Shown here: positions 45,651 to 54,800 of the stretch, in pieces
How the letters are laid out: each line of letters begins with the position of its first letter
How positions within the stretch are numbered: the first letter of the stretch is position 1
DNA from: an uncultured Myxococcales bacterium
Lineage (GTDB): Bacteria; Myxococcota_A; UBA9042; DTJE01
Reading direction: 5' to 3'
DNA: 64,000 nucleotides
NCBI GenBank assembly: GCA_903847405.1
Contig: CAINDP010000191.1
Location: 1 to 64,000, forward strand
Notes under the pieces: generated by a model
Databases searched by the model: none
Seen by the model: only the letters and a program-made list of their open reading frames with translations
Told to the model about the DNA's origin: nothing
Position numbers and translations under genes: made by a program

Positions 45651-46642
45651 CCCTGGCCTCCGACCACCCCTCCGAACACCCCGGGAATCACGGCGCCGCA
45701 CGACGGACACCTGCCGTCCTTCATCCGGACGGACTGCAGCCGGTATCCGGCCCGCTCGATCAACAGGGTCCCGCACCCGGCGCACGTCGTCGATTCGCTG
45801 GGGTGTCCCGGAACGTTCCCCACGTAGACATACCGCATCCCGGCATCCTTCGCGATCTGCCAGGCGGTGTCCATCGTGACGACCGGCGTCGAGGGAAGGT
45901 TCTGCAGCCGGTAGTGGGGGGTGAACCGCAGAAAATGCAGCGGGACGTCCTCCCCCAGGTTGGTCCGCATCCACCGGCACAGTTCGCCGATCTTCGCCGG
46001 GTCGTCCGTCATCCCGGGAATCACCAGGTTCGAAACCTCCAGCCAGATGCCTTCCTCCCGGGCCGCCACGAGGGTGTTCAACACGGGCTTCAGCCCGCCG
46101 CCGCAATGGGCCCGGTAGAAGGCGTCGTCGAAGGCCTTGACGTCGATGGTCGCCGCCTTGACCACCCGGAACAGGGCCCGGATGGGAGCGTCATTGGCAT
46201 ACCCCGCGGTCACCAGCACGCTGCCGATGCCGCGGGAGGCGCACGCGACCGCCGAGTCGTAGGCGTACTCGTAGTACACGATCGGATCCGTGTAGGTGAA
46301 CGCGACGAACGGCGTGCCTTCCCGGGTGGCCAGCCGCGCCAGTTCCCCGGGCGGCAGGGGATGGGACTCGACCTCCTCCGGGTTCGCCTGCGAGATTTCC
46401 CAGTTCTGGCACCCGTCGCAGTGCAGGTTGCAGCCCGCCGTCGCAACCGACAGCGCCGTCGCCCCCGGGTGGAAATGGAAGAACGGCTTCTTTTCGATCG
46501 GGTCCACGTGGGCGGCCACGACGGTTCCGTAGGTCGATGCCCGCAGGCGCCCGTCCAGGTTGACCCGGACGCGGCAATCCCCCGACCGGCCCTCGGGGAT
46601 CCGGCACTGCTTCGGGCAGAGGGTGCACTCAACGACCGCCAT
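45647..46642 (-). CDS. amrS: AmmeMemoRadiSam system radical SAM enzyme
   Basis: A 331-residue radical SAM protein with the cluster motif CNLHCDGC (Cys71, 75, 78). Its N-terminal Cys region (CTLCPKQC ... SGDC) and C-terminal zinc-ribbon-like pairs (CAGC, CPSC) match the AmmeMemoRadiSam radical SAM family, related to pyruvate-formate-lyase activating enzymes. It cleaves SAM to a 5'-deoxyadenosyl radical; the target is unknown. ATG at 46642 is used, since longer frames upstream run into repeat family C. First gene of the operon that also encodes MEMO-AMMECR1. Confidence 0.93.
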   Translation of the reverse strand: MAVVECTLCPKQCRIPEGRSGDCRVRVNLDGRLRASTYGTVVAAHVDPIEKKPFFHFHPGATALSVATAGCNLHCDGCQNWEISQANPEEVESHPLPPGELARLATREGTPFVAFTYTDPIVYYEYAYDSAVACASRGIGSVLVTAGYANDAPIRALFRVVKAATIDVKAFDDAFYRAHCGGGLKPVLNTLVAAREEGIWLEVSNLVIPGMTDDPAKIGELCRWMRTNLGEDVPLHFLRFTPHYRLQNLPSTPVVTMDTAWQIAKDAGMRYVYVGNVPGHPSESTTCAGCGTLLIERAGYRLQSVRMKDGRCPSCGAVIPGVFGGVVGGQG

Positions 46643-46673
46643 CGCGGCCTCCGGGCGTGTGGCCACGGTTCCT

Positions 46674-46745
46674 CCCGAGCGTGCAGGCGCAGGCGATGGG
46701 TTTCCGCCGGAAACAGTGTACCTCCGCGCCTGGGTCCCTCCAAGG
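46674..46745 (+). repeat. Dispersed repeat family C, copy 3
   Basis: Starts with CCCGAGCGTGCAGGCG and matches copies 1 and 2 closely over its first 45 nt, then diverges, ending near CCTCCAAGG. It lies just upstream of the radical SAM start. Confidence 0.7.
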
Positions 46746-46830
46746 CTGCAACCCCTGGGATCCCGGACTGCCGAGGTCATGCCCCGGCGGAGGGGGGGGA
46801 TTGTCCCGGCGCCCCCGCAGAATCCGACAT

Positions 46831-46860
46831 TTGGCGTCCATCGGGCACCTGGGGTATCCT
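46831..46860 (+). promoter_or_regulatory. Putative promoter of the sensor-like gene
   Basis: TTGGCG (46831-46836) and TATCCT (46855-46860) are spaced by 18 nt and lie 34 nt before the start. The -10 resembles the tRNA promoter (TATCTT). Confidence 0.5.
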
Positions 46861-46893
46861 CGTTGCGACGCTCGTGGCAGCGCAGGAGGTCGG

Positions 46894-48561
46894 ATGTTTC
46901 GCACTCGCGCGGTCACCCTCTCCCTCATCGTCGGCATTCTCCTCGTCTTCCTGTCGTGGATGGTCGTCCGCGGGCTGGAACACGCGGAGCGGCAGGACGC
47001 CCTGAAACGCCTGAACGCCCTGCGCCCCGGGATCACCCGAAGCATCGAACAGCGCGCCATGGGACAGGCGTTCGTGGCGGCAGCGGTAGCGGACAGCCCC
47101 CTGTCCATCTCGCTGGACGTCCTGGACGACTTCCGGCAGGACCTCGGCGCCGCGGCCCAGGGCGCCGTGGCGTCGGCCAAGGACCTCCCCCCCCGGGAGG
47201 CCCTGGAGCAGCGCCAGAAGTTCGTCGCGTCCTTCCAGCGCGGCGGCGACCTCCTCGTGAACGTCATCGTCGACCGCATGGCCGACCAGATCCACGACCG
47301 TTGGGGCGAAGGCCGCTTCGGGACCGAGGGACGCCAGGGGTTCGTGACCGACGAGCGCACCCGCCTGGTCCAGTGCCTCGCCGTCGAGGTCCGCCAGTGC
47401 TTCTGGGACTACTCCTACGTGACCCTCCTGGAGGTCCTCGCCTCCACGTCCAAGTCCTGGAAGCTCCCGGTCGGACACCGGATCATCGTCACCGATGCCC
47501 GCGGCGTGGGCCTGGCCGACAGCGAAAACGACAAGTGGTCCGACGCGACCGATTTCGCCCGCAGCAACGACCTGACGCGCCTGGCCCGGACCAGCGGCCA
47601 GCCCCAGCGCGACCTCGTCCTGCTGGACGGCACGTGGTACCTGGCCACGGCGCTCCCGGTCGTATCCGGATCGCGCGTCGTGGGGACCGTCCTGGTCGCC
47701 GACCCCTTCAACCGGTGGATGGCCAAGGAAGACAGCGACGCCCTGGGCGTGCCCGTCATCTACGCCAGCGGCGGCAAGGTGGTGGACACCGCGGCGCCGC
47801 CCGACGTGGCCCAGAAGCTGGCGGCCCGGCTGACCTCGGTCCCGGGCTGGGAGGCCGTGTCCTTCACGATTCCGAACCTGCCGCCCAACCGTGATTTCCA
47901 GGTCATCGCGGCCATCGACATCGCCCAGCGCCTGCACGATTTCGCGAACGCGCGGCTCCTGATCCTCGCCCTGGGCCTGCTGATCGCGGCCCTCGGCGCC
48001 CTGGCCCTCCTCTGGGTCGTCGTGCGGTACGACCGGGACATCGAGTCCCTCTACCAGGGCGTGCACGAAATCATCAGCGGCAACCACGACTATTCCTTCC
48101 CGACCGGCCAGAAGGACGACATCCTGCGCAGCCTGGGGAACACGTTGAACCTGATGAGCCTGGTCATCCAGGGCCGCTCGACCAGCGATGACGAATCCGC
48201 GGTCCCGGATGCCTGGACCGGCAAGACCTCCTGGGATTCCATCGACTTCGTGGGCGAATCCCTGGAACAGTCCGTCGACGCCTCGACGCACGACCTCGAC
48301 TTCGAGTCCCCCGGCCTGGACGTGACCGCCCTGGCCGCGCAGCCTGCCGAGGCCTACTACAAGCGCCTGTTCACCGAGTTCATGGCCGCTCGCCGGGCTG
48401 CCGGGATTCCCGACGAGGGCGTGACCCAGCAGAGCTTCATGGTCCGCGTCATCCACCTGGAGCAGAAGCTGAAGCAGCGCTACGGCGTGTCGATGGTCCG
48501 CTTCGTCGTGTCCACCAAGGGCGGCGAGGTCATCCTGGTGCCCGTGAAGATCCGCGGCTAG
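46894..48561 (+). CDS. Membrane sensor-like protein, MXAN_5187-like C-terminal domain
   Basis: A 555-residue protein. A first membrane segment (8-27) is followed by an extracytoplasmic domain of about 320 residues that resembles a double Cache-type ligand-binding region (WYLATALPVVSGSRVVGTVLV). A second membrane segment (about 353-378) and a HAMP-like linker (YDRDIESLYQGVHEIISG) come next. The last 70 residues (YYKRLFTEFMAARRAAG ... VVSTKGGEVILVPVKIR) resemble the MXAN_5187 C-terminal domain of myxobacteria, from memory. No kinase, cyclase or methyl-accepting domain is present. ATG at 46894 has AGGAGG upstream. Ligand and output are unknown. Confidence 0.75.
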   Translation: MFRTRAVTLSLIVGILLVFLSWMVVRGLEHAERQDALKRLNALRPGITRSIEQRAMGQAFVAAAVADSPLSISLDVLDDFRQDLGAAAQGAVASAKDLPPREALEQRQKFVASFQRGGDLLVNVIVDRMADQIHDRWGEGRFGTEGRQGFVTDERTRLVQCLAVEVRQCFWDYSYVTLLEVLASTSKSWKLPVGHRIIVTDARGVGLADSENDKWSDATDFARSNDLTRLARTSGQPQRDLVLLDGTWYLATALPVVSGSRVVGTVLVADPFNRWMAKEDSDALGVPVIYASGGKVVDTAAPPDVAQKLAARLTSVPGWEAVSFTIPNLPPNRDFQVIAAIDIAQRLHDFANARLLILALGLLIAALGALALLWVVVRYDRDIESLYQGVHEIISGNHDYSFPTGQKDDILRSLGNTLNLMSLVIQGRSTSDDESAVPDAWTGKTSWDSIDFVGESLEQSVDASTHDLDFESPGLDVTALAAQPAEAYYKRLFTEFMAARRAAGIPDEGVTQQSFMVRVIHLEQKLKQRYGVSMVRFVVSTKGGEVILVPVKIRG

Positions 48562-48603
48562 GTTCCCCCCGCCCTCCCCTTCCGTTCTTCCATCCACCCC
48601 CCG

Positions 48604-48674
48604 CGGTCCGCGAAAATGGTGTCTGTCCCCATTTCCCCGCCGTCCGCGAAAATGGTGTCTGTCCCCATTTCCCA
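48604..48674. repeat. Tandem pair of family B repeats
   Basis: Two direct copies of a 36-nt unit beginning GTCCGCGAAAATGGTGTCTG at 48606 and 48642, with the same GGGGACAGACACC core as the pair near 37.8 kb. Confidence 0.8.
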
Positions 48675-48679
48675 TTTCC

Positions 48680-48722
48680 CCGTGCACGTGGACGTGGACG
48701 TAGACATCGACGTGGACGAACC
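48680..48722. repeat. GACGTG hexamer-type minisatellite
   Basis: Variants of GTGGAC/GACGTG recur at 48682-48720 between the sensor-like gene and the giant TPR gene. The rest of the 256-bp gap 48562-48817 shows only the family B repeats. Confidence 0.6.
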
Positions 48723-48817
48723 CGTCCCCGCGCTCTTCCGTTCAACCAGTTTCACGGGGCATCATTCAGGCAGGCGGAACGAAACGGCATGCGGAGTTCG
48801 GGTCAGGACCGTTCGGT

Positions 48818-51800
48818 CTAGGACGCTTCCACCGCCAGGCCCAGGGCCCGCCGCAGAATGAAGTGGTCCTCGGACAGCGTGAAGCGCACGACCTCGTCGA
48901 TACGGTCCTTCTGCGCCATCCCCGAGAACGACACGTCCTCGGTCCGCAGGATGTTGATGACCGTCTGCACGTTGCCGCAAACCAGCATGCCGGAGCGCAG
49001 CGCCGTGGACTCCAGTCCGCGGAAGAACTCCTCGTACAACTGGCCGAAGTCCATCGCCGGGTAGCGGGACATCATCTCGTCCATCAGCTTCGCCAACTGG
49101 TTCTTCTGCTGCTGGGGCATCCGACGATCGATCACCTTGACCAGGGACTGGACGACGTCCGCACCCGACGAGATCTGGGTGTCGGGCTTGCAGAACTTGA
49201 GGGCCGCCGCCAGGAAGATCTTCAGTTCCGTCAGGTTCTTGACCGTGGCCAGGAAGTGCATCGGGTGCAGGAACGACATCTGGCGGCCGATGTAGAACGC
49301 CACTTCGCGCTCGTCGTGGCCCGTCAGCATGTCCGACCCGACGATCAGCGCCGGCGGGGACAGGAACTCCAGCTTCAGGCCGGTCGGGTTCTCGTCGCGA
49401 TAGACCTTGTGCGGCATCGGGCCCAGGGCCTTGGACACGCCCTTGTAGACGTTCACGAACAGCAACTTGAGGTCCAGGTCGACCTCGTCCTTCTTCTTCA
49501 GACCGACGTCCTTCAGGTCCTTGGCGCCCAGGTCGCTGCCGACGCCCTGGTAAAGCACCTGCAGCACGCGGCCCAGCAGCATGTTCGCGTTCTTGGAAAC
49601 CAGGTGCGACTCCCACCGCAGGGGGTCGATGGTGCCCTTGAACCACGGCAGGCCGGGTTCCATGTTGCCTTCGAAGAACTCGCGCTCGTCCGGGTCGGCC
49701 TGGCCCAGGGCCACCAGCACCGAGGCCGTCATGAACGCCTTGTCGAACTCCTTCATTTCCAGGAACAGGCGGCGCATCGCCTTGTAGGCCGGCGCGACCT
49801 CGGGGCTCAGCGGGGCCGTGGCCACGATCGCCCGGTGCTCTTCCACCGCCTTGTCCATCTGGTCGCCGTTGACTTCGTACAACTGGGCCAGGATCTCGTG
49901 GATCCGGCGCTCGGTCGGCTTGATCTTGGCCGCCATGCTGAACGCCGACACCGCGTAGTCCATCCTCTTCAGGCGGGACCGGTAGATTTCGCCCAGGGCC
50001 GCGAACAGGCGGTACTCCAGTTCCGGCGTGTTGCGGCCCTTCAGGCGCTCCAGCATCCGCCGGTAGTTTTCGGCCTCGGCTTCCCAGTCCTTGTTGGCCG
50101 TCAGGATCTCGTCGATGGCCCTGAACGCGTCCAGGAAGTCCGGATCGGCGTCCAGCGCCAGGTTCAGGTACTCGATGGCCCGGGCGTCGTCGCCCAGCTT
50201 TTCCCGGTACAGGGCGCCCATCCGCACATAGTGCTTCGCGCGCTTCTCGGGGCTGTCCTCGGCCTGTGCCAGCCGCTCCAGCACGTACAGGCCGTCCTCG
50301 ATCGCGCCGTTGCCGACGTACAGGTCGAACAGACGCAGCAGGGCGACCTTCGCGTTCGGGTTGATTTCCAGGGCTTCCTTGTACGCAGCCGTGGCCCCGT
50401 ACATGTTCCCCATCTTCTCGCGATAGATGTCGCCGCACTCCAGCAGGACGCTGAAGCGCTCGAACTGGTCGGCCTTCGCGGCCGCCTGGGCCTGCTTGTA
50501 GCGGATCACCGCCGGCCAGTCCTCCCGGCGCTCGGCGATCGTCATCTGAAGGTCCACGGCGCGCGCCTGGTTCGGGGCCAGCATCAGGACCATGTCCAGG
50601 TGCTCGACGGCCTCGTCCAGTTCGCCCAGTTCCAGCGTGACCTCGGCCAGCGAGAACTCGATCGCGGCCTTTTCGCTGTCGTCGAAGGCCTCGGCGCCCA
50701 GGGCCAGGCCCTTGCGGAAGTGGTCCTTCGCCAACTGCCACAGCGACTTGCGCTGGTACAGCCGCGCCAGGCCGACCGCCGTCGGGGCGTGGTCGGCCCG
50801 GGTCTTCACGGCGATCTGGTACTCCTTGAACGCGCGGTCCAGGTCCAGCAGGCGCTCGGCGCACAGGCCCATCTGGAAGTGGATTTCGGCCGCGCGGGCC
50901 GGCTCCTGGGTCATCTGGGGCGACTGCAGCAGCATCTCCAGCAGCGGCTCGGCCTTTTCCCACCGCTCGGCGGCGACATAGGCCTGGGCCAGCGACAGCG
51001 CCACGTCGGGCAGGCGCGGGTCCAGGTCCAGGGCCCGCTCGTAGTGCTGGATCGCCCGCTGGCGGTCCTTCAGGCGGTTCATGTACACGTCGCCCGCCGC
51101 CGCGCGGAACCGGGCCTTGACGTCCTCGTTCGACGCCGCCGCTTCCTGCTGCAGCCACACCTCGGCGACCTTCTCCCACTCCTCCAGTTCGCCGTAGATG
51201 CGGCGCATCCGCTCGGCCGCCGCCTCGTTGCCGGCGTCCACGCGCATCACGTCGCCCAGCAGCTTCAGCGCCCGCTCCGGGTTTTCCAGCCGGTCGTGGA
51301 CGATGGACGCGGCCCGCAGCATCAGGTCCGCGAACTCGTGCCCGTCCTCGACGTGCTCCTTCCAGCGCAGCAGCGTCTGGACCACGTCCTCCCAGGCTTC
51401 CATGGATTCGAACATGCGCGACAGGTCGGCATAGGCCTGGCCGTCGGTCGGGTCCACGTCCAGGATGCGCTGGAACACCGACACCGCCGAGTTCAGGTCC
51501 TCGATGCGCTTCTCGTACACGTCGGCGACGCGGCGCAGCAGCGCGATCTTGCGCGTTCCGTCCGTCTCGCGGCCGATGCGGCTTTCCAGCAGGTTGACCA
51601 GCTCGTTCCAGTCCTCGACCTCGGTCAGCAGCCGGGCGCAGGTCTCGAAGGCTTCCTCGTCCTCGGGGTCCAGGTCCAGGATCTGCTGCCAGAAGGACAG
51701 GGCCTTGGCCTTGTCGTCCAGCGCGGTTTCGAACAGCAGGGCCAGCCGGTTGCAGAACAGGATCCGGTCCTGGCTGCTGCTGGACTGGTCCAGGAGGCGC

Positions 51801-54800
51801 TCGTAGACCGCCGCCAGGCCCTTCCAGTTTTCCTGCCCGCCATAGAGGTTCTGCAGGTGATCCAGCGCGACCGCGTGGCTGGGTTCCAGGGACAGGATGT
51901 CTTCCCAGGCCTGGATGGCCCGGTTCGCGTCCTTGATCCGGTCCTCCAGCACCGTCGCCATCCGCACGCGGAGGGTGACTTCGTCCACCGGGGACGAGGA
52001 CGCCAGGCTTCCCAGAACGCCCAGCAGGGCCTCCCAGTCGCTGCCGGCTTCGTGCAGCCTGGCCAGGGCCTCCAGGGCCTCGGTGTTCGCGTCGTCGAAG
52101 TCCAGGACCTTCTTGTACGCCGCCAGCGCCCGTCCGGCGTCGATGCCGGTCAGCACGCGGCCCGCCTTCAACTGCAGCGTCACCTTTTCGAGGTAGTCGG
52201 GCGTCAGTTCGACGCGCGCTTCCAGGTTCAGGACCAGGTCTTCCTTGCGGTCCAGGCGCTCGTACAGGTCCGTCAGGGCCGTCAGGGCCGACTCGTTCTC
52301 GGGCCACTTGGCGATGACGCTTTCGTAGGACTTCACGGCGTCCGAGTACTGGCCCAGCGCGCCGGCCAGCACTTCGCCGTTGCGGACCAGGTGCTCCAGG
52401 CGCACGTCGTCGGGCATCCGGTCCACGACCTCGGCGATGGACTCGACGTAGTCGCGCCAGTTGGTCAGCGTCTGGGCCAGGCGCCACATGTCCGCCAGGG
52501 TCGCCTCGTCGCCGGGGTTCACATCCGAGGCCTTGACCAGGATGATGAACGCCGATTCCTTGTCGTCCTTCCGGTTTTCGTAGACCCGGGCCAGTTCCTG
52601 CAGGTTTGCGACCCGCTCTTCCACGTCGGTCAGGATGCCGTCGCGCCGCAGCAGGACGTCCGCCAACCGGTCCCACTCCTCGGTCCGCTGGTACAGGGCC
52701 TGCAGCCGCTGGCTGACGTCCAGGTTCGCCGCATCGAAGCCGGCAACCTCTTCCAGGGTGGCTGCCGCAGCCGCGGCGTCCTTCATCCGGTCGCCCTCGA
52801 TTTCGGCGGCCCGGATCAGCAGTTCGGCCTTCGGCGCCGTTTCCGTCGCCAGGGCGGCGCGCCGCTTGACGATGGCCACGCACTCGGGCAGGCGCCCGGT
52901 GTCCTCGTACAGGCGGTCCAGGGATTCCAGCGCCGCGGGGGACGCCGGCTCCATGTCCAGCACGCGGTTCCACCAGGTGATGGCGGGTTCGTTGCGGCCC
53001 AGTTCGTCGGTCAGCAACCGGGCGTGCTCCTCGCACAGGGCCTTCAGTTCGCTGCCGTGAATCTGGCCGCCGTCGGCCAGGCGCTGCAGGATGCCCGACA
53101 GGGCTTCCAGGTCGCCGGAATCGCGGTACAGGCGGCGCAGGGACTGCAGGGCCGGGAGGTCGTCGGAGTACACGTTCAGGACCCGACGCCAGGCCTGCTG
53201 TGCCTGGAACGCATCCGCCAGCTGCTCCTCGGCCGCCTTCGCCACTTCGCGAAGCAGCGCCGTCAGGCGCGCGGGGTCGTCCTTCGAAACGTTGATTTCA
53301 CGCTCGCAGGCATCCACGAAGGCCGTCCAGTCCTCCTTGGCCGCGTGCAGGCGCTGCAGTTCCCGCAGGGACTCCGTGTCGCCCTCGGCGACGCGCGAAA
53401 CCTCGTCCCACAGGGCCAGGGCCGCGTCGCTGTCGTCCAGCTTCACTTCGGCGATCCGCGCCATCTTGCGCTGGATGACCGCCCGCTCGGAACCGTTCGG
53501 CGCGATGTCGGACAGGGTGCCCAGGACCTTGTACAGGGCCTTGTGCTCGTCCCGCACGTCGTGCAGTTCCGCCAGGGCCTCCAGGGCGCCCCGGTGCATT
53601 TCGTCCACGGCGAGGATGCCGCCGAAGGCCTCCACCGCGCCGTCCAGGTCGTTCAGCTTGTCGCGCAGCAGCACGCCGGCCCGCAGGCCGAACCGGATCT
53701 TGTCGTCGTCGTAGTCCGCCGCAGCCGACTCGCGCTCCAGGATGCCCAGCAGGTCCGCCCAGCGCTCCTGCGCCAGGTACAGGCCGTCGAGGTCGGCCAG
53801 GGCCTTCCGGTCCGAGCCGTCCACGTCCAGGATCCACCGGCAGACGGCCTCGGCGCGCTGCTTGTCGTCCAGGCGCTCCCGGGCGACGTCCGCGGCCTTG
53901 TGCCACAGGTAGATCCGCCGCTCGTCTTCCTCGGACGCCGTCGCCGCTGTCAGCAGGATGTCCAGCAGCGCGGCCCACGCATCGGCTTCCGCTGCCAGGC
54001 CTTCGATCTGGATCAGCAGGGTTTCGTCGCCGGGCTCCAGGGCCAGGGCCTTCCCGAACCAGCCCAGCGCGACTTCGTGGCGCAGCAACTTGTCCAGTTC
54101 GACTTCGCCCAGCTTCAGCAGCACGGCCTTGCGCTCGCCCGGATCCTCGACGGCGGCCAGGACCGACTCGTACACGGTCGCCAGGTCCGACCACGCGCCG
54201 GTCTCGCGGTAGATCGGCTCGATGACTTCCAGGATTTCCGCGCGCATCTTCCCGGCGTCGAACATCTGGCGCAGTTCGGCAACGGCACGGGGATGGGCCG
54301 GCTGGAGGTACAGAACCTCGCACCGGGCCTCGAAGGCGTCCTTGCCCTTGGCCAGCCGGTCCTCGCAGACCGCCGCCAGGCGCAGCAGGAACGTGATCTT
54401 GTCCTCGACGTCCTGGGTCGAATCGATTTCGGCCCGCAGGACGCGCACTAGGTCCTTCCACTGCTCCATCTTCCCGTACAGGGCGTCCAGGGCGGACAGG
54501 GCGTCGTGGTTGTCCGGGAAGTCCTCGATCACGCCTTCCAGGGTCAGGGCGGCGTCATCGTTTTCGCCCACCTTGTCCCGCTGGACGTAGGCGGCACGCA
54601 GGCGCAGGGCCAGGGCCTCGGGACGCCCCTCGATCGTGTGCGCGCCGGCCAGCAGCAGGCCGGGCACGTTCTCCCACATGTCGTGGGTGGCGGCGAGGGA
54701 CTCGATGCGGTCCAGCGCCTCATGGTTCAGCGGGTCGGTCGTGAAGGCCTTCCCGTAGCACTCGAAGCCCGTGATCGCGCGGCCCACGCGGTGCTCGGCG

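Noticed and set aside
45453-46106. A longer 217-codon frame covering the 65-residue peptide
   Set aside because: The upstream part overlaps the radical SAM gene out of frame; only the ATGA-coupled 65-codon end has a ribosome context and membrane segment.
37810-48674. Possible CRISPR array from repeated GGGGACAGACACC units
   Set aside because: Only paired palindromes far apart, no regular spacers and no cas genes.
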